A stretch of 5,903 nucleotides of DNA from Actinomycetota bacterium (GTDB lineage Bacteria; Actinomycetota; Acidimicrobiia; Acidimicrobiales; Acidimicrobiaceae): the NCBI GenBank assembly GCA_027318945.1, contig DAHVOF010000161.1, positions 1-5,903 on the forward strand. Reading direction: 5' to 3'. Positions 1 to 5,903 of the stretch are shown here, piece after piece. Positions within the stretch are counted from its first letter, which is position 1. The number at the start of each line of letters is the position of its first letter. A program made the translations under genes and the position numbers. The notes beneath the pieces were generated by a model. The model saw only the letters and a program-made list of their open reading frames with translations. It did no database searches and was not told where the DNA came from.

Positions 1-2
1 GC

Positions 3-536
3 GAGCATTTGATCAAGCACGCGATACTTACTGGACACTTCATTCTAAAGTCAGGTGCGGAGAGCAACTGGTTCATTGACGCAAAAAAGACCGTCTGTTC
101 AGCGGACGGCATGCTTATGGTAGCTAATGCAATCTGCCGCGTCCTTCCCAAGGAAGCCACAGCCATTGGCGGCTTGACAATGGGGGCTGATCCGATCGCA
201 TTTTCCGCCGCGGCAGTTAGCGCCGCGCTTGGAAATCCCCTGAGGAGCTTCTCCGTGAGGAAGCAGGTCAAAGATCATGGTGGTGGAGGCAGAATTGCTG
301 GCATGCTGCTCGCAGGTGATCGCGCGGTCATAACGGAGGATACGGTTACGAGAGGCACTTCAATGCTTGAGGCAGTGACTGAGGTTCGCGGCGCCGGCGC
401 TGAAGTCATTCTTGCGGTGGCGCTCGTCGACAGGGGGGGAAGCGCGGAACGGCTGCTTGGGGCAATGGGTGTTGAATTCAAGGCGATCTTCAGCGCTAAC
501 GAACTCGGATTCGACTATGAGGGCGGCCTTACCTAA
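3..536 (+). CDS. pyrE: Orotate phosphoribosyltransferase, 5'-truncated
   Basis: This enzyme joins orotate to PRPP to give orotidine 5'-phosphate, the fifth step of de novo pyrimidine synthesis in the cytoplasm. Counting from the TTG at position 9, the type-I phosphoribosyltransferase PRPP loop is ITEDTVTRGTS at residues 108-118, ending a hydrophobic strand. The OPRT flexible-loop signature RKQVKDHG lies at 84-91, with the Lys and Asp-His that contact pyrophosphate and PRPP. The N-terminal hood is seen as GHFILKSGAESNWFIDAKK. The frame stays open to the left edge (Glu-His before the TTG). Family members usually have several residues before this point, so the TTG is probably internal and the true start is outside the window. 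The gene ends at TAA, 9 bases from the stop of the convergent E1 gene. The PRPP loop has TRGTS where many bacterial OPRTs have TTGGS; the acidic pair is intact, so the enzyme is probably active. Upstream partners cannot be seen. Confidence 0.93.
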   Translation, partial: EHLIKHAILTGHFILKSGAESNWFIDAKKTVCSADGMLMVANAICRVLPKEATAIGGLTMGADPIAFSAAAVSAALGNPLRSFSVRKQVKDHGGGGRIAGMLLAGDRAVITEDTVTRGTSMLEAVTEVRGAGAEVILAVALVDRGGSAERLLGAMGVEFKAIFSANELGFDYEGGLT

Positions 537-545
537 CGAAGCCTT

Positions 546-2690
546 TTAGATTGCTAGGATCTCTCGCGCAGCTTTAACAATCTGTTCGGTTCCAATCTTG
601 ACAGCCTGCTCTATTGCTGAGGAAAATCCGAGTAGCGGGATGTCGGGACTCGCCAGTCTTTTCACCGGAGCATCGAGGGCCCAAAAGGCGTGCTCTGAGA
701 TGATTGCCGCTATTTCGGCTCCTGCCCCAAAAGAGATGTTGTCTTCGTGAACTATCAATACGCGAGAGCATCGAGTTGCGGAGTCGAGAATTGTGGCGCG
801 ATCCAGTGGCGAGATTGTCCTCAGATCAACCACCTCTATCTCGGCCTCGTCCTGCAGAGTTTCAGCGGCGGCCAAGGCGTAGTGGCGGTGCAGTCCATAA
901 GTAATTATTGTGAGGTCCCTTCCAGGCCGCACAATTTCGGCCCTGCCTATCGGGACTTGGTAATCAGGCTCAGGGATTGGCCCTGAAATGAGGCGATAAG
1001 CTTTCTTGTGCTCGAGAAACAGAACAGGATCTGGGTCGAGGTGGGCAGAGTTGAGCAGGCCAACCACATCCTTTGGAGTGCTCGGCACGACGACCTTTAG
1101 CCCAGGTATGTGTGCGAAGAGCGCCTCTATTGCCTGCGAGTGATAGAGCGCTCCGTGAACCCCTCCTCCCCACGGTGTTCGGATAATCATTGGCACGTGC
1201 CAGCCTCCATCCGAACGGTAGTAAGCTTTTGCCGCTTCTGAGACGATCTGGTCGAAAGCGGAATGTATGAAATCAGCGAACTGGATCTCAACTATTGGTC
1301 TCTTGCCCATGAACGCCAGGCCGATACCGAATCCCGCCAAACTCGATTCTGCGAGCGGTGTGTCAAGAACGCGTTCGGGGTACTTTTCCCAAAGGCCGTC
1401 AGTCGCCCTGAAAACCCCGCCTTTTCTCCCTACATCCTCGCCAAGGATGATAGAAGAGGGATCTGTCTCCAGAATGTGGCCGAGACCACCTCTCAGCGCC
1501 TCGATCACGGTTCCGGACTTGGTGGATTTGAAATTGGGTTTTTCGAATCGCGCCGGAGTCTTGTGTTCTATTACCTTTGCGTAAACGTGCGTCGCAATGG
1601 AATCTGGAGTAGGGTCTGCGACCTCCTGTGCGAGCGATGCCTGGGTATTGATCGCCTTTATCAGGCGATCTTTCAACTGGAGCAGCTCGAAATCGGAGGC
1701 GACCCCCTGTTTGGTCAGGTACTCTCCAAATTTGGTAAGCGGATCGCGGGCTTTGGCGGCTTCAACCTCTTCGCGCGACCGGTAATTCCGGTCATCGTCA
1801 TCGGAGGTGTGGGGATCGAAGCGGTATGCCATCGCTTCGATAAAAGTTGCTCCCCCTCCATCCCTGGCTTTGTCTACTGCGTGCTTGACCGCTCTGTACA
1901 CTGCGAGGGGGTTGTTTCCGTCGACGCGAACGCCTTCGATGTTATAGGCCGCCGCCTTCTTGTAAAGTTCAGTGACGGCGGACTCCATGGCTAGCGGGAC
2001 TGAAATTGCGTATCCATTGTTTTCGCAGATGAAAACCACAGGGAGATGATGAATGCCGGCGAAATTGAGAGCCTCGTGAAAGTCACCTTTTGAAGTGGCG
2101 CCATCTCCGAAACTGCATATCGCCACTTCCTTCGAGCCGTCCATTTTCAAGCCGTAGGCGATCCCGGCGGCATGGGGAAGCTGCGTCGCGATCGGCGAGG
2201 AGCCAGTCACGACCCTGGCCCTTGGCAGGGACCAATGGTTTGGCATCTGGCGGCCGCCGGAGTTCGGATCTTCGGCTTTTCCGAAAATTCCCAGTAAAGC
2301 TTCGTACGGCGTCATGCCTAAGCCGAGTAAAAGACCGAGGTCGCGGTAGTAGGGAAGAACCCAGTCCTCTCCAGGCTTTATTGCCTTGGTGATTCCAGCA
2401 TGAATGCCCTCGTGGCCAGCACTGGAGATCGAGAACGAAGCCTTCCCCATGCGGTTGAGCGTCCAAATCTTCTGATCGACCAGTCTGCTGGTGAGCATGA
2501 TCTCGTACATGTCCCGGACGTCTTTGTCGGTCAGCCCCAGCTCTCTGTGATTCTGAAATGGAGATTCATCTGGAGTAATTGCTGCGGTTTTGTTTGGGTC
2601 CGATTGATTTTTTACTTGGCCCTTGTCGTTACCCGGCCGCGGGATCAACTTCTTCTCCCGATGTTTTCGAGTCCACCAGAATAACGACAT
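546..2690 (-). CDS. Fused E1 alpha/beta subunit of a branched-chain-type 2-oxoacid dehydrogenase
   Basis: This thiamine-diphosphate enzyme would decarboxylate a 2-oxoacid and pass the acyl group to the lipoyl arm of an E2 protein. It is 714 residues from the ATG at 2690. Residues 1 to about 45 form a charged, polar tail. The alpha-type domain follows (about 45-375): YYRD at 114-117, GRQMPNH at 146-152, the ThDP/Mg motif from GDG at 195 to NN at 224-225, and the loop PHTSDDDD from 293, whose His294 matches the active-site His of BCKDH E1 alpha. After a short linker comes the beta-type domain (about 393-714): LGEDVG with Glu418, which should activate the cofactor, LYHSQ with His517, then PGLKVVVPSTP and the C-terminal transketolase domain VVDLRTISPLD. 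Alpha and beta are separate genes in many bacteria; here they are one frame with no stop. The HTSDD loop and the beta sequence favour branched-chain over pyruvate substrates, but acetoin or pyruvate use cannot be excluded. No E2 or E3 gene adjoins. An in-frame TTG at 2696 is a less likely start. Confidence 0.92.
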   Translation of the reverse strand: MSLFWWTRKHREKKLIPRPGNDKGQVKNQSDPNKTAAITPDESPFQNHRELGLTDKDVRDMYEIMLTSRLVDQKIWTLNRMGKASFSISSAGHEGIHAGITKAIKPGEDWVLPYYRDLGLLLGLGMTPYEALLGIFGKAEDPNSGGRQMPNHWSLPRARVVTGSSPIATQLPHAAGIAYGLKMDGSKEVAICSFGDGATSKGDFHEALNFAGIHHLPVVFICENNGYAISVPLAMESAVTELYKKAAAYNIEGVRVDGNNPLAVYRAVKHAVDKARDGGGATFIEAMAYRFDPHTSDDDDRNYRSREEVEAAKARDPLTKFGEYLTKQGVASDFELLQLKDRLIKAINTQASLAQEVADPTPDSIATHVYAKVIEHKTPARFEKPNFKSTKSGTVIEALRGGLGHILETDPSSIILGEDVGRKGGVFRATDGLWEKYPERVLDTPLAESSLAGFGIGLAFMGKRPIVEIQFADFIHSAFDQIVSEAAKAYYRSDGGWHVPMIIRTPWGGGVHGALYHSQAIEALFAHIPGLKVVVPSTPKDVVGLLNSAHLDPDPVLFLEHKKAYRLISGPIPEPDYQVPIGRAEIVRPGRDLTIITYGLHRHYALAAAETLQDEAEIEVVDLRTISPLDRATILDSATRCSRVLIVHEDNISFGAGAEIAAIISEHAFWALDAPVKRLASPDIPLLGFSSAIEQAVKIGTEQIVKAAREILAI

Positions 2691-2697
2691 ACCCAAA

Positions 2698-2701
2698 CCT
2701 T
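2698..2701 (-). promoter_or_regulatory. Ribosome binding site deciding the E1 start
   Basis: Read on the minus strand, AAGG is followed by seven bases (TTTGGGT) and then ATG at 2690-2688, a normal Shine-Dalgarno spacing. The alternative in-frame TTG at 2696-2694 would begin one base after AAGG, which is too close. This favours the ATG and a protein two residues shorter than the longest frame. The motif is short, so this is an inference from spacing. Confidence 0.5.
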
Positions 2702-2854
2702 AAAGATTTCAAGCCATTCTTTCACTGATTGTGCGTGACTGCCCAATTTTCATAAAAATTTTCTGGCCCACGCCGAATTATCTGTTCGAGCATGAGACTG
2801 TATAGACTTTCTGTAATAACCCAGAAGATTTTACATGTTTGTGTTTTTGTATAG

Positions 2855-2880
2855 GCGGCACCAGCCAAGTCTTTTGCCGC
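2855..2880 (+). promoter_or_regulatory. Possible leader hairpin before the malic enzyme RBS
   Basis: GCGGCA (2855-2860) and TGCCGC (2875-2880) are perfectly complementary over six mostly G-C pairs, with a 14-base loop, and end seven bases before the ribosome binding site. A competing short pairing of CCAA (2865-2868) with TTGG (2884-2887) would reach into the edge of the ribosome binding site. There is no U tract after the stem, so it is not a classical terminator. A six-base stem can arise by chance. Confidence 0.25.
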
Positions 2881-2902
2881 AAGTTGGGTAGGATCAGCGA
2901 AT

Positions 2903-4315
2903 ATGGCGACACCAAACGTTTCTCATTCAGTCACTATTAGAGCGGAGATATCGCATCGTCCAGGAGCTCTTGGACGTTTAACCACGGCAATCGGAGAAGC
3001 CGGTGGCAATATTCTCGGCTTGGATCTTATTGAGGTGTTCAATGACCTCATTATCAGAGATATCACCGTGTTGGCGACTGACGAGGATCACGTTCTGAAG
3101 ATTAGAGCTGCTTGCGAAGCAGTGGAGGGCGTTCATATTCGCAGCGTGCTAGATCGGGTGTTTAGGCTTCATTTGGGTGGAAAGATCGAGGTTCGTGGGA
3201 AGAACCCCATTCATGACAGGGACGATCTTTCGATGGCGTACACTCCAGGGGTTGCTCGCGTGTGCATGGAGATCGTTGACAAGCCTGTCCAGGTTCACAC
3301 CTACACCATCAAAGCGAATACGGTGGCAATCGTGAGTGACGGCACCGCCGTGTTGGGCCTTGGCAACATTGGTCCCCACGCTGCGATGCCGGTAATGGAG
3401 GGCAAAGCGCAGTTATTCAAGGAGTTTGCCGGAATTGATGGATTTCCAATCTGTTTGGCGGTGAACTCCACTGAGGAGCTTATTGAATCCATAACGAGGC
3501 TGGAACCAACCTTTGGCGGAATAAACCTGGAGGACATTGCCGCACCTCGATGTTTCGAGGTGGAAGAGGCGCTCCGATCGAGGCTTGACATACCTGTGTT
3601 CCACGACGACCAGCATGGAACGGCTGTAGTCGTTCTTGCCGCTCTCCGGAACGCCCTAAAGGTGGTCGACAAACGCATGACGGATCTGAGGGTCGTGATC
3701 ATGGGGGCAGGCGCCGCTGGCGTGGCAATTGCGAAAATTCTTTTCAATGCTGGAGTTCCCGACGTGATCGTAACGGATCGGAGGGGTGCAATCTACCAGG
3801 GGCGCGACGGCGACACTAATATGAAAGCTTGGCTTGGCGACAATACAAATCCCTATCGGTTGAAGGGCTCTGTATCCGACGCCATGGTCGGAGCAGATGT
3901 CTTTGTCGGGGTTTCTGGTCCAGGTTTGATAACGAGGCAGGATGTCTTGGCAATGGGCTCCAAGCCTGTTGTATTTGCGCTTGCCAATCCGACTCCGGAG
4001 ATAATGCCGGAGGAGATCGAAGGTATCGCATCCGTGATTGCTACGGGGCGAAGCGATTATCCCAACCAGATCAACAACGTGCTCTGCTTTCCAGGGATTT
4101 TCCGGGGCGCTCTTGATGCTGGGGCGATGGCTATCACTGAATCCATGAAGCTTGCTGCGGCGAACGCCATTGCGAATGCGGTTCCAGAAGATGAGATCCT
4201 TCCGAGTTACATCGTCCCCTCGGTCTTCAACAAGTCTGTGGTCTCTCTGGTCGCCAGTGCCGTGGCAGACGCCGCGAGAGCGGATGGGGTGATTCGTCAC
4301 TCGCTAAACGAATAG
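2903..4315 (+). CDS. NAD-type malic enzyme with N-terminal ACT domain
   Basis: This enzyme oxidatively decarboxylates malate to pyruvate and CO2, reducing NAD(P), in the cytoplasm. The 470-residue protein starts with an ACT domain (about 9-85: VTIRAEISHRPGALGRLTTA, then GGNILGLDL), a small-molecule-binding fold usually tuned to amino acids. The malic enzyme body follows: LSMAYTPGVARV at 109-120 with catalytic Tyr113, GKAQLFKEFAGID with general-base Lys168, the metal site Glu210-Asp211 in LEDIAAPRCFE, and FHDDQHGT at 233-240. The nucleotide-binding fold has GAGAAG at 268-273, with Asp292 at the end of the next strand, which suggests NAD rather than NADP. VSGPGLIT, ALANPTPEI and YPNQINNVLCFPGIF complete the family pattern. 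Length fits the short bacterial malic enzymes plus one ACT domain; there is no C-terminal phosphotransacetylase domain. It is divergent from the E1 gene and 205 bases upstream of the helicase gene. The ATG is supported by GGTAGGA upstream and by the ACT domain beginning directly after it. Confidence 0.95.
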   Translation: MATPNVSHSVTIRAEISHRPGALGRLTTAIGEAGGNILGLDLIEVFNDLIIRDITVLATDEDHVLKIRAACEAVEGVHIRSVLDRVFRLHLGGKIEVRGKNPIHDRDDLSMAYTPGVARVCMEIVDKPVQVHTYTIKANTVAIVSDGTAVLGLGNIGPHAAMPVMEGKAQLFKEFAGIDGFPICLAVNSTEELIESITRLEPTFGGINLEDIAAPRCFEVEEALRSRLDIPVFHDDQHGTAVVVLAALRNALKVVDKRMTDLRVVIMGAGAAGVAIAKILFNAGVPDVIVTDRRGAIYQGRDGDTNMKAWLGDNTNPYRLKGSVSDAMVGADVFVGVSGPGLITRQDVLAMGSKPVVFALANPTPEIMPEEIEGIASVIATGRSDYPNQINNVLCFPGIFRGALDAGAMAITESMKLAAANAIANAVPEDEILPSYIVPSVFNKSVVSLVASAVADAARADGVIRHSLNE

Positions 4316-4395
4316 CGGAGACCGCTTTTGAAAGCGCGCTTGTTCATGGGGTGCCGGTAATCATTCTTGAGCAGGTAACCTGTATTTAACGAATA

Positions 4396-4410
4396 GCTGC
4401 ACAGTGCAGC
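4396..4410. repeat. Perfect 15-base palindrome
   Basis: GCTGCACAGTGCAGC has two seven-base arms around a central A. It could be a dimeric repressor site, or in RNA a six-pair stem with a three-base loop. It is followed 13 to 20 bases later by the T-rich CTTTTGTT, which is too far for a standard intrinsic terminator. It lies 110 bases before the helicase start. Confidence 0.4.
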
Positions 4411-4511
4411 CATCTGTGATCGTCTTTTGTTCCGTTCGTATATCGCGGTCAAAGAGTTATCTTCGAGGCGAACTCAGATCGCAAAGTCGCTACTTAGCGC
4501 AAACGGAATAT

Positions 4512-4516
4512 AAGGA
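4512..4516 (+). promoter_or_regulatory. Ribosome binding site of the helicase gene
   Basis: AAGGA lies four bases before the ATG at 4521. The spacing is on the short side, but this is the clearest Shine-Dalgarno-like site among the complete starts in the window. It supports this ATG, as does the family-like opening with Phe5 about 25 residues before the Q-motif glutamine. Confidence 0.6.
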
Positions 4517-4520
4517 AATC

Positions 4521-5903
4521 ATGACATCAACTTTCGCGTCCCTTGGCGTGGATCGCCGTATAATAACGGGTCTGAACAGCCAGGGAATAGTCGAGCCACT
4601 CCCGATTCAATCACTTACTCTCAAAGATGCGCTCCAGGGTAGAGACATCTGCGGCAAGGCCGACACCGGTTGCGGAAAGACTTTGGCGTTTGGAATTGCT
4701 CTGCTCCAGCAGACTGAAAAAGGCCAGCCAAAAAATCCCCGTTCTCTGGTCTTGGTGCCCACTCGAGAACTCGCGGTCCAGGTTCGAGATGTTTTGGCGT
4801 CTGTCGCGGGACCGAGGGACGTGAGGGTATCGGTTGCGTACGGTGGCGTAAGCATCCAATCCCAGATAAAGGCTCTCAAGAATGGAGTAGACATTCTGGT
4901 CGCAACCCCGGGCCGCTTGATCGATCTTGTGAACCGGAGAGCTGTACATCTTGCGCGGATTACTTCTCTAGTCATAGACGAAGCTGATCGCATGGCGGAT
5001 ATGGGATTCATGCCTCAGATCGAGGAGATCCTCGACCAAACATTTTCTGATCGGCAGACGATGCTCTTTTCTGCGACCCTGGATGGGGATGTAGATCGTT
5101 TGATCAGGCGTTACATGAATGATCCGGTTCGCCACGAAGTGGCTCCCAATCCCGCCCAAGCATCCCGCATGACCCCCTATTTCCTCGCCGTTGAAGAGAA
5201 CTCCAAAGTTGAGGTCGCCGCAAGCGTGCTTCAGGGAGCAGAGAGAGCGTTAGTTTTCACGAAGACGAAACGCGGGGCTGATGAGCTCACCTACCTTCTT
5301 ATGGAGTATGGGGTTCGCGCATCCGCCATGCACGGAGACTTGCGCCAGTCGGCGCGCGATCGGGTTTTCGAGCGATTCTCGAGGGGGTCGGTGAAAGTCT
5401 TGGTGGCTACCGATGTCGCTGCTCGTGGTTTGGACGTGAGCGGCTTGGATTTGGTTATCCATTTTGATCTGCCGGATGATCACAAGAGCTACATTCACCG
5501 GTCGGGCCGCACAGCTCGTGGCGGAGCACCTGGGGTGGTCGTCACTCTGCTGACGCCGCGTCAAGGGAGAGAGGTGAAGGCCCTGCAACGCTCCCTTCAC
5601 GTGGAAGTGCCGATTTATGTCGTGGATTCTGGCGACGCAAGGCTGGGTCTTTTAGTCAAGGCCAGCCAAGCTGACGAGACCGTCGAGTTTGACGGACTGC
5701 TCGAAGTGCGCCCAGCGAATAGTTCAAGGGCCAGAGCTGGTGCACCTGGACGCGCGCGCAAGAGTAGCAGGTTTTCGAGCGATCCTGGAAAGTCCTATAC
5801 TTCTCTCAAAGCTAGGTCAGGAAGAGAGACACCGGGTCAACTGCGCCGTACAGAGGGTTATTTTTCGAGTTCTGGCGACGGTGCGCGCGAATTTTTCGCG
5901 GAT
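4521..5903 (+). CDS. DEAD-box ATP-dependent RNA helicase, 3'-truncated
   Basis: This protein would unwind RNA duplexes or remodel ribonucleoproteins using ATP, as in ribosome assembly, mRNA decay or cold adaptation. The frame runs without a stop for 461 codons to the right edge. All core motifs are present in order: the Q motif with Phe5 and LPIQ at 27-30, Walker A ADTGCGKT at 47-54, PTREL at 80-84, GG at 108-109, TPGR at 129-132, DEAD at 153-156, SAT at 184-186, LVFTKT at 244-249, ATDVAARGLD at 296-305 and HRSGRTAR at 326-333. From about residue 395 the sequence becomes rich in Arg, Ser and Gly, the kind of flexible basic tail that binds RNA in many of these helicases. The exact subfamily (DeaD/CsdA, RhlE or SrmB-like) cannot be fixed. 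The missing C-terminus is probably short, since the two RecA-like domains are complete. Confidence 0.95.
   Translation, partial: MTSTFASLGVDRRIITGLNSQGIVEPLPIQSLTLKDALQGRDICGKADTGCGKTLAFGIALLQQTEKGQPKNPRSLVLVPTRELAVQVRDVLASVAGPRDVRVSVAYGGVSIQSQIKALKNGVDILVATPGRLIDLVNRRAVHLARITSLVIDEADRMADMGFMPQIEEILDQTFSDRQTMLFSATLDGDVDRLIRRYMNDPVRHEVAPNPAQASRMTPYFLAVEENSKVEVAASVLQGAERALVFTKTKRGADELTYLLMEYGVRASAMHGDLRQSARDRVFERFSRGSVKVLVATDVAARGLDVSGLDLVIHFDLPDDHKSYIHRSGRTARGGAPGVVVTLLTPRQGREVKALQRSLHVEVPIYVVDSGDARLGLLVKASQADETVEFDGLLEVRPANSSRARAGAPGRARKSSRFSSDPGKSYTSLKARSGRETPGQLRRTEGYFSSSGDGAREFFAD

Larger units (their letters stand above)
2691..2902. promoter_or_regulatory. Divergent intergenic region between E1 and malic enzyme genes
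   Basis: The two genes point away from each other, so this stretch must carry both promoters unless one gene is read from further away. It is clearly more AT-rich than its flanks. It holds an inverted repeat, AATTTT (2745-2750) and AAAATT (2755-2760), around CATA. On the plus strand, TATAGA at 2801-2806 and TATAGG at 2850-2855 resemble -10 boxes, but neither has a good -35 box at 16-18 bases, so I do not assign a promoter. I see no small gene or tRNA here. The malic enzyme has a weak ribosome binding site, GGTAGGA at 2887-2893, nine bases before its ATG. Confidence 0.55.
4316..4520. other. Intergenic region between malic enzyme and helicase genes, with small palindromes
   Basis: I see no gene here. 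Just after the malic enzyme stop, CGCTT (4323-4327) and AAGCG (4332-4336) can form a five-pair hairpin, and AAGCGCGCTT (4332-4341) is itself a palindrome. Neither is followed by a U tract, so a terminator is not supported. Further on are CAGGTAACCTG (4372-4382) and GCTGCACAGTGCAGC (4396-4410). A possible -10 box, TATATC (4439-4444), lacks a clear -35 box. The helicase promoter probably lies here, and DEAD-box helicase genes often have long regulated leaders, but the sequence does not prove that. Confidence 0.5.

Noticed and set aside
9..11. TTG as the real start of pyrE
   Set aside because: The frame is open to the left edge, and the family normally has more N-terminal residues before the GHFILKSG segment, so the start is most likely outside the window.
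1263..1994. A 243-codon plus-strand open frame opposite the E1 gene
   Set aside because: It lies wholly antisense to well-conserved E1 sequence, resembles no family I know, and has no good ribosome binding site. It is a shadow of the minus-strand codon pattern.
2745..2760. AT-rich inverted repeat as a terminator
   Set aside because: It lies between divergent gene starts, where no transcript of a flanking gene should end, and its stem is all A-T. A role in promoter opening or protein binding is more likely.
3656..4300. A 214-codon minus-strand open frame inside the malic enzyme gene
   Set aside because: It is antisense to conserved NAD-binding and C-terminal malic enzyme sequence, and its translation looks unlike a folded protein.
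4323..4341. Intrinsic terminator after the malic enzyme gene
   Set aside because: The stem is only five pairs and is followed by CGCTTGTTC rather than a run of T.
4607..5011. Minus-strand frames opposite the helicase
   Set aside because: They overlap the conserved Walker A to DEAD region of a clear plus-strand gene and overlap each other in different frames.

Overview
The window holds four protein-coding genes and two short intergenic regions. It looks like ordinary bacterial chromosome. There is no RNA gene, CRISPR array, insertion sequence, phage gene or defence system that I can recognise. GC content is moderate. The style of the proteins (a pyrE reading SVRKQVKDHGGGGRIAG, an ACT-domain malic enzyme, a fused alpha/beta E1, and a short DEAD-box helicase beginning MTSTFASLGV) suggests an actinobacterial lineage, perhaps Acidimicrobiia-like. 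This is an impression from memory of the families, not a search result.

Layout: (1) 3-536, plus strand: the 3' part of pyrE, orotate phosphoribosyltransferase, whose start lies off the left edge. (2) 546-2690, minus strand: one long gene for a fused E1 alpha+beta component of a branched-chain-type 2-oxoacid dehydrogenase. It converges on pyrE with only 9 bases between the two stop codons. (3) 2691-2902: a divergent intergenic region of about 210 bases that must hold the promoters of genes 2 and 4. It has an AT-rich inverted repeat and a possible hairpin just before the malic enzyme ribosome binding site. (4) 2903-4315, plus strand: an NAD-type malic enzyme with an N-terminal ACT domain. (5) 4316-4520: an intergenic region with two small palindromes and a 10-base direct repeat. 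(6) 4521 to the right edge, plus strand: a DEAD-box RNA helicase, open at its 3' end.

Functionally, pyrE serves pyrimidine synthesis and the helicase serves RNA remodelling; they have no obvious link with the central pair. The divergent pair does suggest a carbon-metabolism theme. The E1 protein would decarboxylate branched-chain 2-oxoacids (or pyruvate) towards acyl-CoA, and the malic enzyme would turn malate into pyruvate under possible amino-acid control through its ACT domain. No E2 or E3 gene is present, so the E1 must work with subunits encoded elsewhere. I found no convincing new system. The most interesting points are the alpha/beta fusion with its charged N-terminal tail, the divergent pairing with an ACT-regulated malic enzyme, and the near-abutting convergent gene ends.
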